A stretch of DNA of 12,630 nt from Gemmatimonadales bacterium (GTDB taxonomy: Bacteria > Gemmatimonadota > Gemmatimonadetes > Gemmatimonadales > GWC2-71-9). Position numbers and translations under genes: made by a program. Below are positions 1 through 6,872 of the stretch, piece by piece. The stretch is taken from assembly GCA_013816685.1 (NCBI GenBank), contig JACDDX010000015.1, positions 1 to 12,630 on the forward strand, read 5' to 3'. Position 1 is the first letter of the stretch; each line of letters begins with the position of its first letter. Under the pieces are notes generated by a model. It had not been told where the DNA came from and searched no databases. It saw only the letters and a program-made list of their open reading frames with translations.

Positions 1-1315
1 GGAGCCGTCGAGCCCAGCGCGGGAACCTGTCTCGCAGGCTCGCCACCTCGCAGTGCTGAACTCCCGCCGGAGAGGGATAGAGGTAGAGCTTCGTTCGGTC
101 GATCTCGATCGGGTGCGGAATCTTGGCAACCTCTTCGACCATCCAAGAGAGGGCAATATCGGAGAGGCGGGATTCGTCCTCCGGATAGCTGCCTCCGATG
201 TCCGAGTGGTTCCCGGCGAACCACATCTGGACAAAGTGGTCGTAGACAGTGTGCTTATCTCCCCAATGTACTCGCGCGAATGCTTGGCGGACCTCATCAA
301 TGGCCAGGGCGTGACGAACGTATTCCACGCGCCGGTCGAGTGACTCGTCGTAAAAGCGCAGTTTCCATCCAGCGAGATGCCACCGTTTCCACCACGGATC
401 AGCGGGGTAGTCACGAATGATCTTGAGGCGACGGAAAAAACTGCGCACCCCTGCTAACATTACCATGGCGAGACAGGTAATCTTGAACGCCGATCCGTAG
501 GCTGCACCCGTAGCGCTACCGATAATGCCCGCGATTCCCGTCGCCGCGACCGTAAGCAAGAATAGCAAGGTGAGCGTGACGACAACGCGAGCCCATCCGT
601 GTGCGCCGAGCGCCGCAACGGTATCGAAGACGCCAATGAAGTAGGGCGCTGCATTTGATTGTCCACCGTCGTCAGATTCATGTCGCGCACGAAATCGTCG
701 GGCGAGTTCCAATCGCTGCGCCTTGTAGCGAGTGCGCGGCTTACCAGCACCGTGCTCGTAGACCGTGAGCACCGCCTCCTCAGCCAGATCTCGAAGGGCA
801 CGGCTCGATTCCGGGCAACCATGAGTCACTCCAACTCGAGTCGGTACGCCGCAGAGTTGCAGAACGCCGGCGACGCAGCGCACCGTGTAAGCACCCCGGC
901 TAAAGCCGAACAGGTAGATCCGGTCTCCGGGCTCATAATGCTTGAGGATCGCGGCGTAACAATCGACGACGTTTGCGCTGATCCCGGCTCCGGTTGCTGA
1001 ACTCGCCAGCTTCTTGATAAAGCGAGTGAGGCGGAGTGGGATAGTGCCGACGTCGGCATCGGTACCTAACCCAGAATCGTAGAACGCAATCTGACGGGCG
1101 GGGTCAATCGGGCTGTCGGGGCCGCTGCGCGCAGCGCGGTAAAGCTTGTATACGTTGCTTAGCCGCTGGTCTGGTCGAAGACCACCCGCTTGGCCCGTAC
1201 CATCCGAGAAGATGAGGATGCTCTTCCCGCTCGGCGGGCCGGTCGGTGAGCTTAGCGGCGCAGAAGTGGCTGAAGCGTCTAGTTGTGGCTGACCGGTCAC
1301 GGTCGGCTGCGTCAT
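1..1315 (-). CDS. DUF2235 alpha/beta-hydrolase (Tle1-like phospholipase family), 3' end outside window
   Basis: The reading frame is open from the ATG at 1315 to the window edge, giving 438 residues with the C-terminus missing. The N-terminus carries an ILIFSDGTGQ strand typical of the family. The nucleophile elbow is GFSRGAYT (residues 137-144, Ser139). GVFDTVAALG (about 228-237, Asp231) and FAGNHSDIGGSY (about 366-377, His370) are the other two DUF2235 hallmarks. Family members characterised as type VI secretion effectors (Tle1) are phospholipases; many others are unstudied. Between the Asp and His motifs are two hydrophobic stretches (about 244-266 and 279-291), which suggests that this copy is membrane-anchored. 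A GGAG lies 7 bases before the ATG, and a TATATT hexamer at 1353-1348 could be a -10, without a good -35. The GC content and codon use are lower than in the rest of the window, and an Rhs remnant is divergent to it, both fitting acquired DNA. The family call is firm; the role is not. Confidence 0.85.
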   Translation of the reverse strand, partial: MTQPTVTGQPQLDASATSAPLSSPTGPPSGKSILIFSDGTGQAGGLRPDQRLSNVYKLYRAARSGPDSPIDPARQIAFYDSGLGTDADVGTIPLRLTRFIKKLASSATGAGISANVVDCYAAILKHYEPGDRIYLFGFSRGAYTVRCVAGVLQLCGVPTRVGVTHGCPESSRALRDLAEEAVLTVYEHGAGKPRTRYKAQRLELARRFRARHESDDGGQSNAAPYFIGVFDTVAALGAHGWARVVVTLTLLFLLTVAATGIAGIIGSATGAAYGSAFKITCLAMVMLAGVRSFFRRLKIIRDYPADPWWKRWHLAGWKLRFYDESLDRRVEYVRHALAIDEVRQAFARVHWGDKHTVYDHFVQMWFAGNHSDIGGSYPEDESRLSDIALSWMVEEVAKIPHPIEIDRTKLYLYPSPAGVQHCEVASLRDRFPRWARRL

Positions 1316-1354
1316 ACGATGTCTCCGATACCCACTAGCATGACCCAAATATAA

Positions 1355-1800
1355 GCCGAAGAGGGTCTCTCCGCCTCCACTCGTTTGGAACCGGTCTACG
1401 ATCAGGGTATGGGTCGGTGGCTGCAGGAGGATTCCATCGGCGTGGCGGACGGGCTCAACCTCTACCAGTTCAACGGGAGTAACCCGCTGAGCTACAGCGA
1501 CCCCACCGGACTCTGCCCTATCCGACCAAGCAATTGTCCTGCGGGCTATTCCACGGCAGCTGGGGCGCTGCTCGGGCCGGCATTGGAGCGGGTGGCGGAG
1601 GAGCTGCAGGTGCGGCTCTGGGCGCTCTTGAGGGATTGCGACTCGGTGCACCGCGCGGACCTGGGACGCTGGCTGTAGCTGCCGAAGGTGGTGTGGTTGG
1701 CGGTTCACTCGGAACAGTTGGGGCTGCAATATACTCATTTCGGATGAGAGGGGGAGGGCTGCAAGTAGCGAGAAGGACTTCAAGGCGATCAAGGCCCTAG
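1355..1800 (+). pseudogene. C-terminal remnant of an Rhs-repeat protein, frameshifted
   Basis: A short frame opening after the TAA at 1352 encodes the end of the Rhs core: VYDQGMGRWLQEDSIG, then LNLYQFNGSNPLSYSDPTGL. It matches the usual YDP..GRWL..DPIG and NNPL.Y.DPTGL pattern that closes the Rhs shell before the variable toxin tip. All the repeats that should precede it are missing, so the fragment begins near the very end of the core. In frame the protein ends at 1678, but past about 1550 that frame stops looking like protein. The next frame (to 1800) reads as a Gly/Ala-rich hydrophobic linker (GAGGGGAAGAALGALEG, then GGVVGGSLGTVGAAIYS) of the kind that follows the core in real Rhs proteins. 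A frameshift between about 1535 and 1570 is therefore inferred. No start codon or ribosome site suits an independent gene. Confidence 0.7.
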
Positions 1801-2010
1801 CTCAGGATCTCGTGGGCAGTCGGCTAACGGGAGTCACGGTCGAACCTGACGACCTGTCGCTCACCATGGAGTTTTCGAACCGCATGCGGCTCAAGTTTCA
1901 AAGCGATACCAGTGATCCTGAAGAGAAGCCGTTGCCTCACGAGGCTAACCAACGTGCCAGCACGGGGGCGATATCAAAGGCGATCCAAACGAAGATGAAC
2001 AGGCTGACCA
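1767..2010 (+). pseudogene. Orphan domain fragment downstream of the Rhs tail (possible tip or immunity remnant)
   Basis: In the third plus frame the sequence reads as plausible protein from about 1767: SEKDFKAIKALAQDLVGSRL, then TGVTVEPDDLSLTMEF and MRLKFQSDTSDPEEKPLP, to roughly 2010. The LVG..L..V....D.LSLTMEF pattern suggests a small beta-rich domain. It weakly resembles polymorphic-toxin immunity families such as DUF6188, but I cannot confirm that. No ATG precedes it; the first usable start is a GTG at 1812, without a convincing ribosome site, and AGT stands where a start would be expected before SEK. The frame stays open to 2366, but past about 2010 the composition looks non-coding. It is either the frameshifted continuation of the Rhs polypeptide or the relic of a partner gene. 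Confidence 0.35.
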
Positions 2011-2329
2011 GAAGGCCCGATGCGGGCGCGGGCGTTGCCGCCGAGCCGAGACTCGTTCGCGTCCCACCGTATGAGAGCCTCGGTGGCGAGCAGCAGACGC
2101 TTCATTTTGTTCGTCCTTCGAACGCCGTCAGCGGCTCCGGCGGCAACGGGGCGTTGAAGTCGCCCGCGACCTCCCGTTGCCCCTCCCCGGACCCGGGAGT
2201 CCGCGACTTGGTTGGCTCGGGAGGAACAAGCCGAGCTCGTGGCTCGCCATTTCGGGCGATGGACGGCTGGGTCACGGCCGGCGGTACGTTCGGGGAGCTG
2301 GTTGACCCGTCCCCGGCCCGAGGTGTCCG
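2011..2329. other. Stretch without a supported gene
   Basis: Several frames are open here on both strands, but none has a recognisable domain or a start that fits. The minus strand has a well-spaced AAGGA before an ATG at 2105 (MKRLLLATEALIRW), but this frame stops after 43 residues without protein-like character. A different minus frame, ending at 1937, contains a short hydrophobic run (LLVSLFIFVWIAF). These could be scraps of a decayed membrane-protein gene. I see no RNA gene or tandem repeat. The change to high GC typical of the rest of the window happens across this stretch. Confidence 0.4.
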
Positions 2330-2845
2330 ATGCCCGCGCTCCGTTCCCTGTCCTTCGCACTGCTGACGTCGTTCTTTCTCGCTGTGCCCGGCACCTCGTT
2401 GCCTGCCCAGACCAGGCTTGCCCAGCCATTCGCCCGCTATGTCCCGTCGCCGGGGCGCAATGGGGTGGACTCGCTGCCGTCCCACCCGATCGCGGGGCCC
2501 AAAGATCCGGTCACCCTCGCGCTGGGCGGTATTCTGGTCGGTGGCGCCGGGATGGTCGCCGGGGCGGCGATCGGGGCTCAGCTCCGCGAGGATCACTGCG
2601 AGGACTGCGGGTTGGCGGGGCTGATCTACGGTGGCATCCTCGGAGAGCTCGCCACCGTGCCGCTGGGCGTGCACCTCGCCAACCGGCGACAGGGCAGTTA
2701 CTCGCTCGGCCTGTTGAGCTCGCTGGCCGTTACGGGAGCCGGGCTGGCCATCGCGGCAGGGGCCGACCGCACGGAGGTGCTGCTCGCGGTGCCGGTGCTG
2801 CAGATCATCACCGCGGTCGCGGTCGAGCGGGCGACGAGCCGCTGA
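2330..2845 (+). CDS. Small exported/membrane protein of unknown function
   Basis: This encodes 171 residues. The start ATG follows a GAGGTG at 2320-2325 with 4 bases between. Residues 1-26 form a signal peptide: a short basic N-region, a hydrophobic core (LSFALLTSFFLAV), and a possible cleavage near LPA-QT. The mature part has a Pro/Ser-rich lead (about 27-60), then Gly/Ala-rich hydrophobic segments at about 61-85, 95-115, 124-145 and 150-165. A charged loop between the first two has two cysteines (DHCEDC, about 88-93). This pattern of glycine-zipper-like segments suggests an envelope protein. I do not recognise a family. The codon use is strongly GC at third positions, unlike the fragments before it, so this appears to be resident chromosome. 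It runs convergent to the DUF1097 gene, with a strong hairpin between the two stops. Confidence 0.65.
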   Translation: MPALRSLSFALLTSFFLAVPGTSLPAQTRLAQPFARYVPSPGRNGVDSLPSHPIAGPKDPVTLALGGILVGGAGMVAGAAIGAQLREDHCEDCGLAGLIYGGILGELATVPLGVHLANRRQGSYSLGLLSSLAVTGAGLAIAAGADRTEVLLAVPVLQIITAVAVERATSR

Positions 2846-2859
2846 CAGCGCGGGCTGCG

Positions 2860-2893
2860 GGGGCCGGCACGGGAGGTTAACCGTGCCGGCCCC
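2860..2893. terminator. Hairpin between convergent genes, probable bidirectional terminator
   Basis: A perfect 13-bp inverted repeat (GGGGCCGGCACGG with its complement) surrounds an 8-base loop, GAGGTTAA. It lies 14 bases after the stop of the upstream plus-strand gene and 8 bases after the stop of the minus-strand DUF1097 gene. There is no T-tract on either side, so it is not a textbook intrinsic terminator, but its position and stem strength fit a shared terminator in GC-rich DNA. Confidence 0.7.
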
Positions 2894-2901
2894 GCCTGAC
2901 A

Positions 2902-3393
2902 TCACGCCGCGCGGGCTGCCGGCGCCTTTCTGGTCGAGCCGCTCAGTGCGCCCGCCAGCTGCTCGGAGAGGAAGCCGAAGACCGCGCCCGCCACCAGCGC
3001 GACGATGGTCTTGCCATAGGTGCCGTTGGCGCCGACGACGACGCTGACGGTTGCGGCCGCCCCCAGGAACGACCCCGGAATAAAGGCGAGGAAACTGACC
3101 TTCGACTGCAGGACCATGGCGAAGGCGATCAGCCCCACCAGCAGGGAGAGCACCGCAACGTTGTTCCCGCCGGCCTGAGCGTATAGCGTCAGCGCGACGA
3201 ACGCCCAGAAGACGCCCGACAGGGTGGACGCGAGCGTCCGCAGGAGTCCGTCCGTCTTGCCACCGGCGGCGAAGAATGCCGCCCAGGCGATGATGCCGAC
3301 CCACACGGGCAGTGCCAGCACGGCGAGGGAGAGATAGGTCCAGACGGCGATGAGCACGGCGATGCTGAGCCCGAGCGCGACGAGCATTCCCAT
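2902..3393 (-). CDS. DUF1097 family inner-membrane protein
   Basis: The product has 163 residues. I chose the ATG at 3393 (MGMLVALGLS) because GGAGG sits 5 bases before it; the frame could be read 26 codons further upstream, but that part is not hydrophobic and would remove the ribosome site's role. Five or so membrane segments are visible. They include LAVLALPVWVGIIAWAAFFA followed by GGKTDGL and the LASTLSGVFWAF segment, which is the characteristic DUF1097 core, as in Escherichia coli YcdZ. A glycine-rich last segment (about 128-155) ends in a short basic tail. The biochemical role of DUF1097 proteins is not established; they are small integral membrane proteins. The gene is divergent from the EF-G-like gene with about 146 bases between the starts. 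Confidence 0.8.
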   Translation of the reverse strand: MGMLVALGLSIAVLIAVWTYLSLAVLALPVWVGIIAWAAFFAAGGKTDGLLRTLASTLSGVFWAFVALTLYAQAGGNNVAVLSLLVGLIAFAMVLQSKVSFLAFIPGSFLGAAATVSVVVGANGTYGKTIVALVAGAVFGFLSEQLAGALSGSTRKAPAARAA

Positions 3394-3442
3394 GACAGCC
3401 TCCGGTGGCGGGTAGGGACGGAGCTGTAGCGTGGAGCAATCT

Positions 3443-3471
3443 ACGCTAGGGCCTGAACCGGAGGCCGTCAA
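3443..3471 (-). promoter_or_regulatory. Candidate promoter of the DUF1097 gene
   Basis: On the minus strand TTGACG (3471-3466) matches the -35 consensus at five of six positions. It is followed after 17 bases by TAGCGT (3448-3443), a three-of-six -10. The distance to the ATG at 3393 is about 50 bases. An inverted repeat, TAGCGT (3427-3432) with ACGCTA (3443-3448), overlaps the proposed -10 and could be an operator. This is motif matching only; the sigma-factor preferences of the organism are unknown. Confidence 0.3.
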
Positions 3472-3477
3472 GCCAGT

Positions 3478-3506
3478 TTGACTTCCCCCGCTTCCCTCCC
3501 CACTAT
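3478..3506 (+). promoter_or_regulatory. Candidate promoter of the EF-G-like gene
   Basis: TTGACT (3478-3483) is a five-of-six -35. With a 17-base spacer the -10 would be CACTAT (3501-3506), a three-of-six match. This gives a leader of about 25-30 bases before the ATG at 3540. The site sits back-to-back with the candidate promoter of the divergent gene. Confidence 0.3.
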
Positions 3507-3524
3507 GGAAACCCCAACCTTTCC

Positions 3525-3531
3525 AAGGAGG
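3525..3531 (+). promoter_or_regulatory. Ribosome binding site that decides the EF-G-like start
   Basis: AAGGAGG, a near-perfect anti-16S match, lies 8 bases before the ATG at 3540. A GTG in the same frame at 3531 overlaps the motif itself and so cannot be the start served by it. Confidence 0.8.
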
Positions 3532-3539
3532 TGGAGGCC

Positions 3540-5606
3540 ATGAAAGTCTATGGCTCCAGCGCCATCCGGAACGTGGCGTTTGTGGGGCACGGAGGGAGCG
3601 GCAAGACCTCCCTCGTCGATGCCCTCGCCTGGGTTGCCGGCTCGACCCGGCGGCATGGCAGCATCAGGGACGGCACCACCCTCACCGACTACTCCCCCGA
3701 CGAAATCGAACGCCAGCACTCCATCAGCCTCGGCGTCGGCTTCGCGGATTGGCTCGACACCAAGATCAACCTCATCGACACCCCCGGCTATCTCGATTAC
3801 TTCGGTGAAGTCGTGACCGGGCTGCACGCGGCCGACGCCGCAGTCGTCGTGGTGAGCGGTACCGGTGGCGTCGAGGTCGGGACGGAAAAGGTGTGGGAAG
3901 TTCTCGACCAGCTCCACCTGCCCCGCATGCTGTTCGTGTCGTTGCTCGACAAGGAGCACGCCGATTTCGAGCGCGCCTTCCACGATATCCGCGCGCACCT
4001 GACCCCGAAGGTGGTGCCGGTCGAGATCCCGATCGGGGAGGGCACCGGATTCCAGGGCATCATCAACCTCTTCTCCGGTCACTGCCACGCGTACAGGAAA
4101 GGCGCGACCAGGGGCGAGAACGAGGTCGTCCCGATCCCACCGGAATACCAGGCCCGCTACCAGGAATACAGCGAGTATCTGACCGAGGCGGTCGCCTCGA
4201 CCGACGACCGTCTCATCGAGCGCTATCTGGCCGGCGAGGAGATTCCGCGCTCGGAGTTCATCGGGGCGGTGAAGCAGGCGATGATGGCCGGCCAAATCGT
4301 CCCGCTCTTCTGCGGCAGCGCGACGCTCACCTATGGACTCCGGACGCTGCTCAAGAAGATGGTCGAGCTCTTCCCGTCTCCCGACGAGACTCCGCCGGTG
4401 ATGCCATCGGAGGAGGCGTGGCAGCTACCGCCGCTGGTCGGCCGGGTGTTCAAGATCATGTCCGAGCCCCATGTCGGCGACATCACCCTGTTCCGGCTCT
4501 TCGCAGGTGAGGTGAAAAACGGCGGTGAGGTCTGGAATGCCGAGCACGAGACGATCGAGAAGCTCAACCACCTGTCCATCCAGCAGGGGCGCGAGCGGAT
4601 CGAGACCGACCGCCTCTCGGCCGGGGACATCGGCTCGGTGGCCAAGCTGCGCGATACGCACACCGGCGACACCTTCTGCCAGCGCGATCGTCCGGTCCGC
4701 CTGCCGCCCATTCCGCTGCCGGAGCCGGTGGCGACCGCGGCCGTGATGGTGAAGCAGCGAGGCGACGAGGACCGGCTCGCGGCCGGGCTGCACAAGCTGC
4801 ATGAGGAAGATCCGACCTTTCACTTCGAGTACAGCTCCGAGCTGGGCCAGACGCTGATCCACGGCATGGGCGAACGACACTTCGAGACCGTCCTCAATCG
4901 GCTGGAGCGGAAGTTCGGGGTCCGTGCGGAGCTGACCCGTCCGAAGGTGGCCTACCGCGAAACGCTCAAGGGCAGGGCCGAAGGACAGGGAAAGCACAAG
5001 AAGCAGACCGGCGGCCGCGGCCAGTACGGCGACTGCTGGATCCGGATCGCCCCGCGTCCGCGAGGCGAGGGCTACCGGTTCGTGGACCGGATCGTGGGAG
5101 GGGTGATTCCCAACAAGTACATCCCGGCGGTGGACCGCGGCATCCAGGAGGCGGCGGAACGCGGCGTCATCGCGGGCTATCCGCTGGTGGATTTTCAGGC
5201 CGAGTGCTTCGACGGCTCCTACCACGATGTCGACTCCAGCGAGATGTCCTTCAAGATGGCCGGCATCCTGGCCTTCCGGAGCGTCGCGTCGAAGGCGCGT
5301 CCGATCCTGCTGGAACCGCTGCTGGACGTGGAGGTGTGGGCACCGGAAGAATCCCTGGGTGACGTCATGGGCGATCTGAGCGCGCGGCGGGGTCACATTC
5401 TCGGCACTGATCGGGATGGGCGATTGACCCGGGTCCGCTCGGTGGTGCCGGAAGCGGAGATGTACCGGTATTCGACGACGCTGCACTCGATCACGCATGG
5501 GCGGGGGACTCATCGCCAGAAGTTCAACGGCTATGTCGAAGCGCCTTCGGAGGTGACGGCACGGGTGGCCGAGGAGCATCAGCGGGAGCACATCGCGGCG
5601 ACGTGA
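3540..5606 (+). CDS. Elongation factor G-like translational GTPase (EF-G-2 type)
   Basis: The product has 688 residues and five-domain EF-G architecture. The G domain has a P-loop, GHGGSGKT (16-23), a switch region, DGTTLTDYSPDEIERQHS (44-61), DTPGYLDY (80-87), and CGSA (258-261). The C-terminal half has the domain IV signature GGRGQYGDCW and GVIPNKYIPAVDRGIQEA, then the YHDVDSSEMSFKMAG segment and domain V. It belongs to the EF-G-2-like branch (compare Thermus thermophilus EF-G-2), not to housekeeping FusA. Three active-site features differ from FusA. The catalytic-histidine position of DTPGH is Tyr84. The switch I RGITI is RQHSI. The guanine-specificity NKxD motif is SLLD (134-137). No ribosomal-protein or tuf genes are nearby, again unlike fusA. 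The strong ribosome site implies good expression. Its stop codon overlaps the next gene's start. The role of this branch is not well defined; an auxiliary or regulatory ribosome factor is the usual assumption. Confidence 0.9.
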   Translation: MKVYGSSAIRNVAFVGHGGSGKTSLVDALAWVAGSTRRHGSIRDGTTLTDYSPDEIERQHSISLGVGFADWLDTKINLIDTPGYLDYFGEVVTGLHAADAAVVVVSGTGGVEVGTEKVWEVLDQLHLPRMLFVSLLDKEHADFERAFHDIRAHLTPKVVPVEIPIGEGTGFQGIINLFSGHCHAYRKGATRGENEVVPIPPEYQARYQEYSEYLTEAVASTDDRLIERYLAGEEIPRSEFIGAVKQAMMAGQIVPLFCGSATLTYGLRTLLKKMVELFPSPDETPPVMPSEEAWQLPPLVGRVFKIMSEPHVGDITLFRLFAGEVKNGGEVWNAEHETIEKLNHLSIQQGRERIETDRLSAGDIGSVAKLRDTHTGDTFCQRDRPVRLPPIPLPEPVATAAVMVKQRGDEDRLAAGLHKLHEEDPTFHFEYSSELGQTLIHGMGERHFETVLNRLERKFGVRAELTRPKVAYRETLKGRAEGQGKHKKQTGGRGQYGDCWIRIAPRPRGEGYRFVDRIVGGVIPNKYIPAVDRGIQEAAERGVIAGYPLVDFQAECFDGSYHDVDSSEMSFKMAGILAFRSVASKARPILLEPLLDVEVWAPEESLGDVMGDLSARRGHILGTDRDGRLTRVRSVVPEAEMYRYSTTLHSITHGRGTHRQKFNGYVEAPSEVTARVAEEHQREHIAAT

Positions 5607-5992
5607 TCTGGCGCGCGCTCGCCGATCTGGTGGTCATGCTCCACTTCGGCTTCGTGCTGTTCGTGGCGGTGGGTGGGCTGCTGGTGCTGCGGCATCGACG
5701 GGCGGTGTGGGTGCACCTGCCGGCCGCCCTGTGGGGCGCGGCGATCGAGTTCGGCGGCTGGACCTGTCCGCTCACGCCGCTGGAGAAGTCGCTGAGGGCG
5801 GCGGGACACGCTGCGGGCTATGAGGGCGGGTTCATCGAGCACTACATCGTCGCCGTGCTCTACCCCTCGGGACTGACGCGGCCGCTCCAGCTGATGCTGG
5901 GAGCGGCCGTCGTCGTCTCCAATCTCGTCTTCTACTGGCTGGCGTTCCGGCGCCGCCCGGCGGTTCAGTCCTCGGTGCCGTCCGCATTCTGA
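5603..5992 (+). CDS. DUF2784 family membrane protein
   Basis: This is a 129-residue protein starting at a GTG whose last two bases begin the EF-G-like gene's TGA (GTGA overlap), so translation is probably coupled. The family pattern is clear: an N-terminal helix, LADLVVMLHFGFVLFVAVGG, then a second segment with HLPAALWGAAIEFGGWTCPLTPLE (about 38-61), then a conserved GYEGGFIEHYI (72-82), LYPSGLTRP, and a last helix (about 96-115). Four membrane segments are expected. The function of DUF2784 is unknown. Sharing an operon with a translation factor does not by itself indicate a translation role. The 3' end runs 28 bases into the convergent lipoprotein gene. Confidence 0.85.
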   Translation: MIWRALADLVVMLHFGFVLFVAVGGLLVLRHRRAVWVHLPAALWGAAIEFGGWTCPLTPLEKSLRAAGHAAGYEGGFIEHYIVAVLYPSGLTRPLQLMLGAAVVVSNLVFYWLAFRRRPAVQSSVPSAF

Positions 5993-6771
5993 TCGCGGAA
6001 GGCGCGGAACGAGGCCCGGATATTCTGCTCCACCGGCGACTCGTTCACGGCGCCATTGAGCGCCGTGGCCGGATCGATGAGCCCACCCGCGCCGTTAGCG
6101 AACCAGCCCGACAGATCGACATCCACCGTCATGGACACTTCGGCGCCTCCATCAACGCCGAGGGCCTGGGTGAACTCTACCTCCTGATCGGCGGTGAGGT
6201 CGGTCATATAGGTGAACGGCGCGGCGGCCCCACTGCCTGCCGGCTTGAACGAGCCCGTAACCCGGATGCTCGTGTTGGCCAGCTCCGGATGGCCGGCGAC
6301 GAGGTCGGCGTCCTCATTGGCGTTGGTGGGCCGGTGGAGCTGGAACTGCAGGCGGTCGTAGTTACCCGCCGGCACCAATGCGGTGAACGCCCTGGTGACG
6401 CCTTCGCCCAGAGGCAGATCGAACACGGCCGGGCCGAGCTCGAGCTCGCCGCAGTCCTCGCCGTCTACGCCGCTCACGTCACTGTTGCCGCACTCCGATG
6501 CGCTCGTCGCCCGCAACCTTATCTTGCGGAGCACCATCTCGACCTGATCGATCACGATGGTATCCCCGCCCGCGGCGATGGTCGCCTGGCCGGGAATGGC
6601 CCCGGCACTGAGCTGGGGCCGTACCGTTCCCGCGCGAGTCATACTCGTCATGGAGGCGGAGCGTGTCGCCAGTTGCATCGTCACGCGTCCCGAGTCGCCC
6701 GAGCCGCTGCAGGCCGCAAGTATGCCGGCGAGCGCGAGCACGCCGACGTTCCGCGGAAGGCCGTGAGTCAT
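5965..6771 (-). CDS. DUF4382-like lipoprotein
   Basis: The product has 268 residues and starts at an ATG with a GGAG 8 bases upstream. The signal peptide (VGVLALAGILAAC) ends in a lipobox, LAAC, with lipidated Cys21, so the protein is expected to be anchored in an envelope membrane. A Ser/Gly linker follows. The body is beta-rich and contains DTIVIDQVEMVLRKIRL (about 70-86) and FTALVPAGNYDRLQFQLHRP (about 129-148), which fit the DUF4382 pattern of a beta-sandwich lipoprotein. A Cys pair (Cys94 and Cys107) may form a disulphide. The C-terminus ends in an Asp-rich DQNADGTED that resembles a calcium-binding loop. The function is unknown. The gene stands alone between two other units and overlaps the DUF2784 gene tail to tail. 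Confidence 0.7.
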   Translation of the reverse strand: MTHGLPRNVGVLALAGILAACSGSGDSGRVTMQLATRSASMTSMTRAGTVRPQLSAGAIPGQATIAAGGDTIVIDQVEMVLRKIRLRATSASECGNSDVSGVDGEDCGELELGPAVFDLPLGEGVTRAFTALVPAGNYDRLQFQLHRPTNANEDADLVAGHPELANTSIRVTGSFKPAGSGAAAPFTYMTDLTADQEVEFTQALGVDGGAEVSMTVDVDLSGWFANGAGGLIDPATALNGAVNESPVEQNIRASFRAFRDQNADGTED

Positions 6772-6803
6772 GTGATTGCTCCTGTGTGGGATGCGATACC
6801 AAT

Positions 6804-6835
6804 CGGCCGGCGCGGAGAGCTGCGTAGGCCGGCCG
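6804..6835 (-). terminator. Possible terminator of the KamA operon
   Basis: An 8-bp inverted repeat, CGGCCGGC (6804-6811) and GCCGGCCG (6828-6835), with a 16-base loop lies about 37 bases after the kamA stop. There is no clear T-tract. The repeats are themselves palindromic, so a chance origin in GC-rich DNA, or a role as a binding site upstream of the lipoprotein gene, is equally possible. Confidence 0.3.
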
Positions 6836-6872
6836 GGTTCGCGCCGTCAGGCAGGAAGCGTGCTCTGGAGGA

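Noticed and set aside
1937..2105. Possible small minus-strand gene beginning MKRLLLATEALIRW with a good AAGGA site
   Set aside because: The frame ends after 43 residues without protein-like character. Only a frameshift would connect it to the hydrophobic run in the neighbouring frame, so I list it as unexplained scraps and not as a gene.
2102..3439. Long minus-strand frame across the small exported protein, the hairpin and the DUF1097 gene
   Set aside because: It is Arg/Gly/Pro-rich with no domain, and it runs antisense or out of frame to two genes with signal peptide, membrane segments and ribosome sites. It is a GC-driven open frame.
3531..3539. GTG start for the EF-G-like gene
   Set aside because: It overlaps the AAGGAGG ribosome site, which is correctly spaced only for the ATG at 3540.
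3468..5591. Long antisense frames opposite the EF-G-like gene
   Set aside because: They mirror the codon periodicity of the EF-G-like gene, have no recognisable domains, and are explained by high third-position GC.
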